A stretch of DNA of 64,000 nt from Palsa-504 sp963819785 (lineage in GTDB: Bacteria > Actinomycetota > Actinomycetes > Streptosporangiales > Streptosporangiaceae), in NCBI GenBank assembly GCA_963819785.1, contig CAWFXW010000020.1, forward strand, positions 512,781 to 576,780, written 5' to 3'. Under the pieces are notes generated by a model, which saw only the letters and a list, made by a program, of their open reading frames with translations, did not search any database and was not told where the DNA came from. This document shows, one piece after another, positions 9,282 to 16,888 of the stretch. The stretch's first letter is position 1, and each line of letters starts with the position of its first letter. Made by a program: the position numbers and the translations under genes.

Positions 9282-9294
9282 ACTTACTGTAAGT
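9282..9294. promoter_or_regulatory. Perfect palindrome upstream of the lipoprotein gene
   Basis: ACTTAC-T-GTAAGT, with perfect 6-bp arms, lies about 40 bases upstream of the start at 9244. Its ACTTA/TAAGT half-sites recur in the palindrome at 10812-10825. It is a likely operator for a TetR- or GntR-type repressor. Confidence 0.5.
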
Positions 9295-9351
9295 CCGTTT
9301 GGAAGACGTGTCGACAACTATCAAATTTATAGTTCTGTAACGATTTGATTT

Positions 9352-9365
9352 TTACTTGCCGGTAA
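9352..9365. promoter_or_regulatory. Degenerate operator-like dyad
   Basis: TTACTTGCCGGTAA has TTAC/GTAA ends and differs from the site at 4828-4841 at only two central positions. It lies in the same 277-bp gap as the perfect palindrome at 9282. The AT-rich stretch 9318-9352 between them probably holds the promoter of the lipoprotein gene. Confidence 0.35.
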
Positions 9366-9448
9366 GCAGGCGAAAGGCCAGCCCAGGAGGGATGCACATG
9401 CGGCGGCGGGCCCGTTCGTGATGGCGCGCGGTGAGCACGGCCGGGCGG

Positions 9449-9508
9449 GGTGGCGCAGCGGGCGGTGGCGCAGCGGGCGGTGGCGCGGTGGGCGGTGGCG
9501 CGGTAAGC
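9449..9508. repeat. 15-bp tandem repeat, four copies
   Basis: Four head-to-tail copies of GGTGGCGCAGCGGGC, the last two slightly diverged, lie just downstream of the stop of the SDR-like gene on the reverse strand. The flanks carry the similar segments GAGCACGGCCGGGCGG and AAGCACGGCCAGGCGG. The repeat is non-coding, and no function is evident. Confidence 0.6.
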
Positions 9509-9521
9509 ACGGCCAGGCGGG

Positions 9522-10130
9522 TTATACGGACTCGCGGAGCCAGTCGGGGATCCAGGACGGGAGGGCCGACGTGCCGTAGGAGGCGGTCGCGACGGGGGCG
9601 GGGTGGCTGCGCAGGCCGATCCAGCCGGGGCGGGCGACCAGTTCGGCGCCACGCAGGGCGGTGGCGTCGCCGGCCCACAGCAGGCGGGCGGTCAGGTGGG
9701 CGACCGGCTCGTGGTCGGCTGGATCGGCGGTCTCCAGGGCGATCGAGAATACGTCGACCAGTCCGGGCCGCAGCAGGGTGGCACAGCGGGCCAGCTGCGC
9801 GACGGCCTGGGCGGAGGCGCGCAGCGGCGGCGAGGTGGCGTCGGCCAGGTGCATGACCCGGACGGGCCGTGAGGTGCGCACGGCGTGCCGGGCGACGGCT
9901 TGCAGCCAGCCGGCGTGGGACAGCACGTGGCCGGCGGTCGCGGCGTAGCCGGTCATCATCTCCTGCCATGAGGGCACCGCCGGGCCGGACGCGGCGAAGG
10001 GGCCCGGCGCGATGATGACCGCGTCGATTCCGCCGACCGCCTGGGCGGCGCGCTCCACGGCCGCCTCGGCGGCGGAGAAGCCGGCGGGCAGGGGTCCTAG
10101 GTCGATGGCGGTCAGGCCGCAGCGGTGTCG
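9522..10130 (-). CDS. Degenerate SDR domain, likely C-terminal half of a tandem SDR protein
   Basis: The reverse strand encodes about 200 residues with short-chain-dehydrogenase features: AAQAVGGIDAVIIAPGPF corresponds to the strand leading to the NNAG position, and a long helical region follows. Neither the glycine-rich cofactor motif nor a YxxxK catalytic pair is present. No good start codon or ribosome site exists near its 5' end, and it begins exactly where the upstream SDR frame ends. It was probably the C-terminal half of a two-domain protein, now separated by a one-base shift near 10115. As a dead partner domain it may have had a structural role. Confidence 0.5.
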   Translation of the reverse strand, partial: RHRCGLTAIDLGPLPAGFSAAEAAVERAAQAVGGIDAVIIAPGPFAASGPAVPSWQEMMTGYAATAGHVLSHAGWLQAVARHAVRTSRPVRVMHLADATSPPLRASAQAVAQLARCATLLRPGLVDVFSIALETADPADHEPVAHLTARLLWAGDATALRGAELVARPGWIGLRSHPAPVATASYGTSALPSWIPDWLRESV

Positions 10131-10750
10131 CCGCGGGTCACGGCCCTGGTGGTCATCCGGGTGGCGGCGAGCGGCGACAGGGCGTTCAGCGCGACGCCCT
10201 CGGGCAGCAGCCCGGCCAGCTGCCAGGTCACCGCGGCGACGGCCCGCTTCGCGCACGCGTAGGCGGCGGCGTCACCGGCCGCGCGGACCGTGCCCGCGCC
10301 GGAGGTCACCCCGACGATCCGTCCGTACCCGGCCGCCACCATGAGGGGCACGGCCTCGGACAGGACGTTCAGGTACCCGTTCAGGTGGACGTCCAGGACG
10401 TCCCGCCAGTCCTGTTCCGACGCGTCAAGGAACGGCGGGTAGCGCAGGATGCCGGCCGTGTTGACCACGATGTCCAGGGCGCCGAACTCGGCGACCACGC
10501 CGGCGAACAGCGCGCGGACCGCGGACCGGTCGGTAACCGACGCACTCGAAGCGCGGGCCACGCCGCCTTCGGCCGCGATCAGTTCCGCCGTCCGCGCCGC
10601 GGTCGGCTCGTTCACCGGCTCGCCCTGCACGCTTACGCCGTTGTCCATGGCCACCACGGCGACGCCGCGGCGGGCCAGCTCGAGCGCCACCGCGGTGCCG
10701 ATGCCACCGCCGCCACCGGTCACCACCGCGGCGGGCCTACGTTCGGTCAT
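10112..10750 (-). CDS. SDR family NAD(P)-dependent oxidoreductase
   Basis: A short-chain dehydrogenase of about 212 residues in this frame. It has the cofactor motif VVTGGGGGIGTAVALELARRG at residues 9-29, an acidic residue after the second strand (VVAMD) suggesting NAD preference, the NTAG equivalent in IVVNTAGIL, and the catalytic YACAK. The ATG at 10750 has GGGAGG about 8 bases upstream. The frame ends early at LAATRMTTRAVTRGDTAAA and runs into the second SDR-like domain, so the C-terminus is probably frameshifted. A perfect palindrome lies 62 bases upstream. Confidence 0.8.
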   Translation of the reverse strand: MTERRPAAVVTGGGGGIGTAVALELARRGVAVVAMDNGVSVQGEPVNEPTAARTAELIAAEGGVARASSASVTDRSAVRALFAGVVAEFGALDIVVNTAGILRYPPFLDASEQDWRDVLDVHLNGYLNVLSEAVPLMVAAGYGRIVGVTSGAGTVRAAGDAAAYACAKRAVAAVTWQLAGLLPEGVALNALSPLAATRMTTRAVTRGDTAAA

Positions 10751-10811
10751 GGCGCTCCCTCCCATCGGCGGCACCGTGCCGCGCACGTTGACGCGCTCGG
10801 AATAGATCGTA

Positions 10812-10825
10812 ATACTTATAAGTAT
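10812..10825. promoter_or_regulatory. Perfect 14-bp palindrome (operator)
   Basis: ATACTTATAAGTAT, a perfect 14-bp palindrome in an AT-rich patch, lies upstream of the SDR gene (start 10750) and facing the thiolase remnant. It shares ACTTA/TAAGT half-sites with the palindrome at 9282-9294, so both may answer to one regulator. Confidence 0.55.
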
Positions 10826-10893
10826 CGAATAATAAGAGGTTGGTGGCCAGGGAGTGAATCGGCCTGGGCGGCCCATGAGCGGATCAGGCCGGC

Positions 10894-11161
10894 GGCTTCT
10901 GCAAGCTGGGCGAGGGCGCGGCGTACTTCAAGGAGGGCCACACGCGGCTTGGCGCGTCCATGCCCGCCAACACCGACGGCGGGCTGTTGTCGAACACCCA
11001 CTGCGGCATCCCCGCACGGGCTGTTCACCGTCGAGGTCGCGCGGCAGCTGCGCGGCGAATGCGGCGACCGGCAGGTCGCCAGGGCCAAGATCGGCCTCTC
11101 GCTGGCGCAGGGCGCCTCCGTGCACGGCTACGCGGGCACGCTGATCATGGCCGTGGACTGA
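10894..11161 (+). pseudogene. Thiolase C-terminal remnant
   Basis: GFCKLGEGAAYFKEGHTRLG followed by SMPANTDGGLLSNTHCG matches the C-terminal third of the intact thiolase at 12799-13977 almost residue for residue. After a one-base shift near 11015, LFTVEVARQLRGECGDRQ and ASVHGYAGTLIMAVD continue the match to a natural stop at 11159-11161. Everything 5' of about residue 300 has been lost. The stop overlaps the dienelactone hydrolase start (TGATG), so the two were once translationally coupled. Confidence 0.85.
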
Positions 11162-11931
11162 TGCCCGCCTGCGAGACGGTCACGCTGGCTACCGCCGACG
11201 GCCCCATGCCCGCCTACCTAGCGCGGCCCGACAGTGTGGTCAAGGGCGAGGCGGTCAAGGGCGGGGCCGCGAAGGGAGGTGCGGCGGCCAAGGGCGGGGT
11301 CATCGTGGTGCAGGAGGCGTGGGGCGTCAACCAGCACATCCAGGATGTGGCCCGCCGCTTCGCTCTGGCGGGCTGGGACGCCGTGGCGCCCGCGTTCTTC
11401 CACCGGCAGGGTTCCCCGGTGCCGGACTACGAGGACCTGGCCTCGGTCATGCCGCTGCTCGGGCAGCTGACCGCCGAGGGCCTGGCCGCGGACCTGACCG
11501 CCGCGGTCGACTACCTGGCCGCGGCGGGGCATCCGGCGGGGAACGTCGCCGCGGTCGGCTTCTGCATGGGCGGCACGGTGAGCTTCTACGCGGGCACCCT
11601 GCACCCGCTGGGCGCCGCGGTCACGTTCTACGGGGGCGGGGTAAGCCAGGGGCGGTTCGGGCTGCCCAGCCTGGTCGACCTGGCGCCGCGGCTGCAGGCC
11701 CCGTGGCTCGGGCACTTCGGCGACCTCGACCGGGGCATCCCGGTGGCCGACGTCGAGGCGCTGCGCGCCGCGACCGGCCCGGTCGGCGTGCCGACCGCGG
11801 TCCAGCGGTACGCCGACGCCGATCACGGCTTCCACTGCGACGGCCGCCCGGCCGTCTACCACCGGGCGGCGGCCGGCCTGGCCTGGCAGCGCACGCTCGG
11901 CTGGCTGGACCGGCACGCGGCCGCGGTGTAG
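11161..11931 (+). CDS. Dienelactone hydrolase family protein
   Basis: A 256-residue alpha/beta hydrolase of the dienelactone hydrolase family, which opens lactone rings in aromatic breakdown. The nucleophile is Cys135 in AAVGFCMGGTV, with Glu52 in VVQEAWGVNQHIQDVA and the catalytic His in YADADHGFHCD. The ATG at 11161 overlaps the stop of the thiolase remnant. Residues 27-47 form a Lys/Gly/Ala-rich repeat (VKGEAVKGGAAKGGAAAKGG) inserted in the first beta hairpin, unusual for the family and probably a surface loop grown by slippage. Confidence 0.88.
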   Translation: MPACETVTLATADGPMPAYLARPDSVVKGEAVKGGAAKGGAAAKGGVIVVQEAWGVNQHIQDVARRFALAGWDAVAPAFFHRQGSPVPDYEDLASVMPLLGQLTAEGLAADLTAAVDYLAAAGHPAGNVAAVGFCMGGTVSFYAGTLHPLGAAVTFYGGGVSQGRFGLPSLVDLAPRLQAPWLGHFGDLDRGIPVADVEALRAATGPVGVPTAVQRYADADHGFHCDGRPAVYHRAAAGLAWQRTLGWLDRHAAAV

Positions 11932-12032
11932 CGAGCGGGGCGCGGGCGCGCCGTAAGGAACGCGAGCGCGCAGCGTAGCGACCCGGACGCAAGCAGTGGC
12001 TTATTGTCGTCGATACGAAAGGCACGAACGGG

Positions 12033-12085
12033 GTGAAACCCGGCATTCACCACCTTCTAGCGTGGTGGAACCCCGGATTCACCAC
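12033..12085. repeat. Imperfect 21-bp direct repeat
   Basis: GTGAAACCCGGCATTCACCA (12033-12052) and GTGGAACCCCGGATTCACCA (12065-12084) are near-identical direct copies about 11 bases apart. Each also has GTG...CAC ends able to pair. They lie 100 bases after the dienelactone hydrolase, directly before the G-rich tandem array. Confidence 0.6.
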
Positions 12086-12100
12086 ATTTGCGGGCTTGGG

Positions 12101-12298
12101 GTGGCCGGGTGGGGGCGCGGGGGGCCACGGACCGCTCTGGGCTGTCCGGGTGGGGCGCGGGGGGCCACGGACCGCTCTGGGCTGTCCGGGTGGGGCGCGG
12201 GGGGCCACGGACCGCTCTGGGCTGTCCGGGTGGGGCGCGGGGGCCCGGACCGTTCCGGGCTGGCCGGGTGGGGGCGCGGGGGCCACGGACCGTTCCGC
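12101..12298. repeat. 40-bp G-rich tandem array, about five copies
   Basis: Units of 40 bp are built from GCTGTCCGGGTGGGGCGCGG then GGGGCCACGGACCGCTCTGG. Copies 12141-12180 and 12181-12220 are identical, and the flanking copies diverge. Each unit contains CCACGGACCG(C/T)TC, the left arm of the palindromic element that follows at 12284. Stops and lack of codon structure argue against coding. The region 11932-12342 holds no gene. Confidence 0.8.
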
Positions 12299-12336
12299 TA
12301 AAAAATTGAAATGGGCGGAACGGGGCGGGGTCCGTG
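12284..12336. repeat. Dispersed palindromic element, copy 1
   Basis: CACGGACC at 12284 pairs with GGTCCGTG at 12329, and inside it CCGTTCCGC pairs with GCGGAACGG around an A-rich loop (CTAAAAAATTGAAATGG). It begins 6 bases after the stop of the OB-fold gene on the reverse strand. A closely similar element occupies the equivalent position at 29471, and a half copy lies at 46554. It may act as a terminator or be a REP-like mobile palindrome. Confidence 0.6.
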
Positions 12337-12342
12337 CGGCGG

Positions 12343-12786
12343 TTAACTGGTGCGGGCTATCCAGCGGTACATGGTGATGTCCTCGCCGGGGATGTCCTGG
12401 TAGGCGATCTCGATGGGCATGCCGACGCGGACGTCCTCGGGGGCGGTGCCGACCAGGTTGGCCAGGATCAGGCAGGGGCGCGGCTGCTCCGCGAGCTCGC
12501 CCAGGGCGATCACGTAGGGCACGTCGGCGTTGAACGCGCCGGGGCCGCGGTGGCACACGGTGAAGGTGTACACGGTAGCCTGCCCGGAGACCGGGGTCCA
12601 GGTCAGGTTCTCGGACAGGCAACTGCGGCAGGCGGGGTAGGGCACCCAGTTGTAGTCCCCGCAGTCGTCGCACTTGGGCACCACGAACTGGCGGTCGCGC
12701 AGCGCGTCGAAGAACGGCCGGTTCTCCGGGCGGACTTCGGGCAGCGGCTTGAGGTAGGGGGCGGGGGCCGGGTCCAGGACGGTCAT
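12343..12786 (-). CDS. Zn-ribbon/OB-fold acyl-CoA-associated protein (DUF35)
   Basis: A 147-residue protein with an N-terminal rubredoxin-like zinc ribbon (CDDCGDYNWVPYPACRSC at about residues 39-56) followed by an OB fold (ATVYTFTVCHRG onward). DUF35 proteins form complexes with SCP-x-type thiolases, aldolases or hydratases in steroid side-chain and related degradation, as in Ltp2 and ChsH2 systems. The ATG at 12786 is preceded by AAGGAG. It is the last gene of the synthetase-thiolase-OB operon, 12 bases after the thiolase stop. It is probably a required partner of that thiolase. Confidence 0.88.
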   Translation of the reverse strand: MTVLDPAPAPYLKPLPEVRPENRPFFDALRDRQFVVPKCDDCGDYNWVPYPACRSCLSENLTWTPVSGQATVYTFTVCHRGPGAFNADVPYVIALGELAEQPRPCLILANLVGTAPEDVRVGMPIEIAYQDIPGEDITMYRWIARTS

Positions 12787-12798
12787 CGTCGTTTCTCC

Positions 12799-13977
12799 TT
12801 AATCGACGGCCATGACGAGGGTGCTGGCCATGCCGTGCACGGCCCAGCCCTGCTGCAGCGAGACCCCGATCTTGGGGTCGGGGACCTGGCGGGCGCCGCA
12901 CTCGCCGCGCAACTGGCGGACGACCTCGATGGTGTGCATGCCGGACGGGTCGCCGCAGTGGCTGTTGGACAGCAGGCCGCCGTCGGTGTTGGCCGGCATC
13001 GAGCCGCCCAGGCGCAGGTGGCCTTCCTTCACGTAGTCGGCGCCCTCGCCCAGCTTGCAGAAGCCCATCTCCTCCAGGTCACGCAGGGTGGTGACGGTGA
13101 AGCAGTCGTACAGGCCGGCCACGTCGATCTCGTCGCGGGTGATCCCGGCCAGGCCGAACGCCCGGTCGGTGGCCTTGCGCACCGCCTTGCCCTGGTTCGG
13201 GAACCACGGGTCGTTGATCGTCGCGTAGAAGTCGGTGTAGTAGGCCTCGGCGCCGCCGAGGATCCAGACCGGCTTCTTGCGGCAGTCCCGGGCCCGGTCG
13301 GCGCTGGCGATCACGACCGCGTAGCCGCCGTCGTTGTCGATCGAGCAGTCCAGCAGGTGCAGCGGCTCGCACACGTACCGCGAGGCCAGCACGTCGTCGA
13401 CGGTGATCTCGCCGCGGCTGCCCATGACCGAGTCGGGGTTGAGGGTGGCGTGGTAGCGGGTGAAGACCGCGACCTCGGCCAGGTCGGCGTTGGTCACGTT
13501 GAACTCGTGCATGTACCGCTGGGCCCACATCGCGTACCACGCGGTCATGTAGCCGCCCGCGGTGGCGAAGCTCCAGTCGTCGGGGACGCGGGGCGCTCTT
13601 TGCTCTGCGGCTTGCGTGCCGCCGGGGCCGGTGCGGGCGCCGGCGCGGCCGAAGAACAGCACCGCGACGTCGGTCAGGCCGGCCGCGATCGAGGCCGCGG
13701 CCTTGGCCAGCTGCCCGGAGGCGCCGCCGGTCTCGACCAGGCTGAGGGGGCGCTCGCCGAGTTGTTCGGCCCAGAACTGGTGCGCGGTGGTGCCGGGGAT
13801 GTGCGCCGCCCCGCTCATCGGCAGCAGGCCGTCGACGTCGGCGGTGGTCAGGCCCGCGTCATCCAGGGCACCGTTGATCGCCTCCAGCTGCAGGGAGAAC
13901 GACGTCCGGTCGGGGAGCTTGCCTTGCTTGGTGGTGTACACGCCGACGATCGCGGCCTGGCGCCTGGGGAAGGGCAT
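12799..13977 (-). CDS. Thiolase family protein (SCP-x/Ltp-like)
   Basis: A 392-residue thiolase-fold protein of the lipid-transfer/acetyl-CoA acetyltransferase group. Visible landmarks include LVETGGASGQLAKAAASI where degradative thiolases have the nucleophilic Cys (here Gly-Ala-Ser), YDCFTVTTLRDLEEMGFC, GSMPANTDGGLLSNSHCG and the C-terminal WAVHGMASTLVMAVD. Members without the N-terminal Cys act as aldolases or non-canonical thiolases and pair with DUF35 proteins, as here. The ATG at 13977 has AAGGA upstream and follows the synthetase stop by 8 bases. A tail of a near-identical gene lies at 10894. Confidence 0.88.
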   Translation of the reverse strand: MPFPRRQAAIVGVYTTKQGKLPDRTSFSLQLEAINGALDDAGLTTADVDGLLPMSGAAHIPGTTAHQFWAEQLGERPLSLVETGGASGQLAKAAASIAAGLTDVAVLFFGRAGARTGPGGTQAAEQRAPRVPDDWSFATAGGYMTAWYAMWAQRYMHEFNVTNADLAEVAVFTRYHATLNPDSVMGSRGEITVDDVLASRYVCEPLHLLDCSIDNDGGYAVVIASADRARDCRKKPVWILGGAEAYYTDFYATINDPWFPNQGKAVRKATDRAFGLAGITRDEIDVAGLYDCFTVTTLRDLEEMGFCKLGEGADYVKEGHLRLGGSMPANTDGGLLSNSHCGDPSGMHTIEVVRQLRGECGARQVPDPKIGVSLQQGWAVHGMASTLVMAVD

Positions 13978-13985
13978 TTTGTTCC

Positions 13986-16085
13986 TTATGGGGCGACGAC
14001 GATCAGGGCGTCGACGGCCTTGGCCACGTCGCCGTCGACGCGGATCGGGTTGATGTCGATCGATTCGACCTCGGGGAGCTCCAGGGCGAGGGTGCCGAGG
14101 GCGGTCATGGCTTTTGCGATCTTCTGGGCCTGCGTTTCGGAGAGGCCGCGGCTGGCGGTGCGCAGGCGGCCGGCGGCGATGCGGGCCACGGCGTGTTCGG
14201 CCATCCGCTGGGTGAACGGCGGCCGGAGCATGACCGCCCCGCCGACGATCTCGATCAGCACGCCGCCGATACCGACCACGATCATGGGTCCGAACACCGG
14301 ATCGCGCTGCAGCCCGCAGGAGATCTCCACCGAGGCGGGGACCATCTCCTGGACCAGGACGCCGTCTATTGTGATGCCCGGATTGGCTTTTTGGATGCTG
14401 GCCAGCATCTCCTGGTAGGCGGCTGTGATTTTTTCGTCGCCTTCGAGGCCGAGGCGGAGGGCGCCGGAGTCGGACTTGTGCGGCAGGTCGTGGGACAGGA
14501 CCTTGAGCGCGACCTTGCCGTTGAGCGTTCTGGCGGCCTTTACCGCCGCGTCGGCGGAGTCGGCGACGATCTCGCGGCTGACCGGGATGCCGTACTCGGC
14601 CAGGACCTGCTTGGCCACCGACTCCAGGACGAACGGCTGGCCTTTTTCGCGTTCGAGGAGCGCGCGGGCCCTGGCGATGCGGTCTTGGTCTATCTGCGGC
14701 TGCTCGACGTGCTCGTGGCGGCGGACGAAGTCGCTGAAGGCGGCCACGGCGCCGATCGCGCGCACGGCGCGGGCCGGGTCGGTGTAGACCGGGATGCCGG
14801 CCTCGGCGATGTCCGGTGCGGACAAGGTGGTCGCGACGACCAGCGGCTTGTCGCTCGCGGCCCAGACCTTCTTGGTCGCCGTGGTCTCTCGCTCCCCCAC
14901 GTACCAGATCAGCGGCAGCACCGCGTCGACGCCGTCCGAGGCGGCCAGGCCGCCGTAGACCGCGTTGAAGTTCTCCATGTTGAAGGCGCCGGTCGTGTCC
15001 ACCGGGTTGGCCGCGCTGCCGAAGCTGGGCAGCAGGCTCTGCAGGTACTCGCGGTCCGGGTCGGGCAGCACCGGGACGATCAGGCCCACCGTCTCGGCCA
15101 CGTCGGCCATGAGCGCGCCCGAGCCGCCGGACTGGGTCAGGACGCCGAGCCGGTTCCCGCCCATCCGCCGGCCGGTCTGCAGGGTCAGGCCGAAGTCGAT
15201 CATCTGCTCCACGCTCGAGCACTGGATCAGGCCGTACTGCTGGCAGATGGCGTCGTAGACCTCGCCGGAGCCGGCGATCGAGGCGGTGTGGCTCAGCGCG
15301 GCGCGCGACCCCTCTGTTGTGTAACCGGCCTTGACGGCGAGGACGGGCTTGCCGAGTTCGGCGGCGCGGGCCGCGACCTCGACGAACACGTCCGGCGACC
15401 GGACGGCCTCGAAGAAGGTCAGGATCACGCCGACCTCGGGCTGCTCGATCATGTAGCGCAGGCTGCGGGCCACGGTCATGTCCGACTCGTTGCCGGTCGA
15501 CAGGTACCAGCTGGCGTGCAGGCCGGCCGTTATCGCCTTGAGCAGGATGTAGGAGCCGAACCCGCCGCTTTGGCTCACCACCGCGACCGGGCCGGGCTTG
15601 GGCCGGTCCATGTCGACCGGGATGGCGAAGGTCGCGGCCACTTGTTTGGCGCCGTTGTAGAAGCCGTTGCAGTTGGGGCCGACGATCGGGAAGGCGTGGG
15701 TGCGCGCGACGTCGGTCATCCGCTGCTGGGCGTCTTTGCCTTCTTGGCCGGCCTCGGCGAAGCCGGCGGCGAGGACGACCGCGCCGCCGATGCCTCGGTT
15801 GGCGGCGTGCTCGATGATGTCGGGCACGGTGACGGCGGGGGTGAGGATGACGGCCATGTCGACGGGTTCGGGCAGGTCGTCGACGGTGGGGTAGGCCTTG
15901 ACGCCGTGCACTTCGGGCCGTTTAGGGTGGACCGGGTATAGGCGGCCGGGGAAGTCACGGTGCAGGTTCTCGAAGACCATGCTGCCCAGGCCCGCCTCCG
16001 AAGCCCCCACCACGGCCACCGACTCCGGGGAGAACAGTCGCTGCACGCCGGCCTGGCTGGCGTGTTCGCCCTGTGGCACGTCCAT
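13986..16085 (-). CDS. ADP-forming acyl-CoA synthetase (CoA-binding plus ATP-grasp)
   Basis: A 699-residue acetate-CoA-ligase-type enzyme that makes an acyl-CoA from acid, CoA and ATP, giving ADP. The N-terminal CoA-binding Rossmann domain starts LFSPESVAVVGASEAGLGS. The succinyl-CoA-ligase-like middle carries VVSQSGGFGSYIL and KAGYTTEGSRAALSHTASI with the phosphorylated His. The ATP-grasp domain starts after residue 470 and ends VESIDINPIRVDG. The ATG at 16085 has GGAGGG upstream. It leads the operon with thiolase and OB-fold genes, so it probably activates the substrate that they cleave. Confidence 0.9.
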   Translation of the reverse strand: MDVPQGEHASQAGVQRLFSPESVAVVGASEAGLGSMVFENLHRDFPGRLYPVHPKRPEVHGVKAYPTVDDLPEPVDMAVILTPAVTVPDIIEHAANRGIGGAVVLAAGFAEAGQEGKDAQQRMTDVARTHAFPIVGPNCNGFYNGAKQVAATFAIPVDMDRPKPGPVAVVSQSGGFGSYILLKAITAGLHASWYLSTGNESDMTVARSLRYMIEQPEVGVILTFFEAVRSPDVFVEVAARAAELGKPVLAVKAGYTTEGSRAALSHTASIAGSGEVYDAICQQYGLIQCSSVEQMIDFGLTLQTGRRMGGNRLGVLTQSGGSGALMADVAETVGLIVPVLPDPDREYLQSLLPSFGSAANPVDTTGAFNMENFNAVYGGLAASDGVDAVLPLIWYVGERETTATKKVWAASDKPLVVATTLSAPDIAEAGIPVYTDPARAVRAIGAVAAFSDFVRRHEHVEQPQIDQDRIARARALLEREKGQPFVLESVAKQVLAEYGIPVSREIVADSADAAVKAARTLNGKVALKVLSHDLPHKSDSGALRLGLEGDEKITAAYQEMLASIQKANPGITIDGVLVQEMVPASVEISCGLQRDPVFGPMIVVGIGGVLIEIVGGAVMLRPPFTQRMAEHAVARIAAGRLRTASRGLSETQAQKIAKAMTALGTLALELPEVESIDINPIRVDGDVAKAVDALIVVAP

Positions 16086-16297
16086 GTTCGGCCCTCCGGG
16101 ATGGAATGCGGGGATGCTCGCTGGAATTATCTAACAATATTTTAAAATTATCAATGTTACTCTGCTGGCGTCGCGCTTCTTGAGGGTAACGAGGCCGGGC
16201 GGGCGCGGAACATGCAGGGTGCAGAGCGCGGCATAGATCCCGGGAAAATTCCCGGCGCCGGCGCGCAACCATCGAGCGGTACGCGCGTTTATAACGC
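16086..16297. other. Divergent intergenic region, synthetase/sigma remnant
   Basis: An AT-rich stretch at 16128-16160 (TTATCTAACAATATTTTAAA and the following bases) carries a loose TAACA...TGTTA dyad and probably holds the synthetase operon promoter. No gene is seen. Confidence 0.35.
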
Positions 16298-16888
16298 GTG
16301 ACTTCAGGCAGACCCAAGCCCGGCGAAGTCCTGGACGCGGAGGCAGTGCCCCCGGACCAGCCGGAGTCCCGGCCCCGCGATCAGGCCGGAGTCGCCGACC
16401 TGTTCCATGCCCGGCACCTCGAACTGGTCCGGCTCGCGACGCTGCTGGTCGGCGACCGGGCGACCGCCGAGGACATCGTCCAGGACGTGTTCGTCAGTGT
16501 GTGCGCCCGCTGGCAGCGGCTCACCGAGAACGGCGTGGCCGTGTCCTACTTCCGTACCGCCGTGGTCAACGCCTGCCGGTCGGTGCATCGCCGGCGCGGC
16601 ATCGCGCGGCGGTTCGGCCGGGGGACGGAAGCAGCGCTGTGGGCGGAACCCGAACCGTCCGCGGAGTCCGCCGCCCTCCTCGCGGAGGACCGCAGGAGGG
16701 TGCTCCGGGCCCTCAGCCGGCTACCCGACCGCCAGCGTGAGGCGCTGGTGCTGCGCTATTACCAGCGGCTGACCGATTGCCGCGGGCCGGGGGCGGTGCC
16801 CGGTTCCGGGCGAAGCTATGGAATACGCGGCTGGCGCCCACCGCGGCGGCCGCCGCGGTGCTCCTCGCGGTGGGGGTCGGTACCGTGA
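16298..16888 (+). pseudogene. SigE-type ECF sigma factor, region 4 deleted
   Basis: From GTG 16298 the protein has sigma region 2 (LYHARHLELVRLAT-like start, then DRATAEDIVQDVFVSVCARW) and the start of region 4 (RVLRALSRLPDRQREALVLR, followed by YYQRL). Just where the recognition helix should follow, the sequence jumps to DCRGPGAVPGSG and runs out of frame over the next gene. The DNA-binding HTH is missing, so -35 recognition is lost. A deletion removed the end of the sigma gene together with the start of the adjacent membrane protein gene. Confidence 0.75.

Noticed and set aside
12101..12298. Possible CRISPR array
   Set aside because: The units are contiguous 40-bp repeats with no unique spacers, no cas genes are nearby, and sequence is very G-rich. 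It is a simple tandem repeat.
12334..14418. 694-codon forward frame opposite the thiolase operon
   Set aside because: It is antisense to three well-supported genes with good ribosome sites; composition is Ala/Gly/Arg/His-rich, typical of a shadow frame in high-GC DNA.
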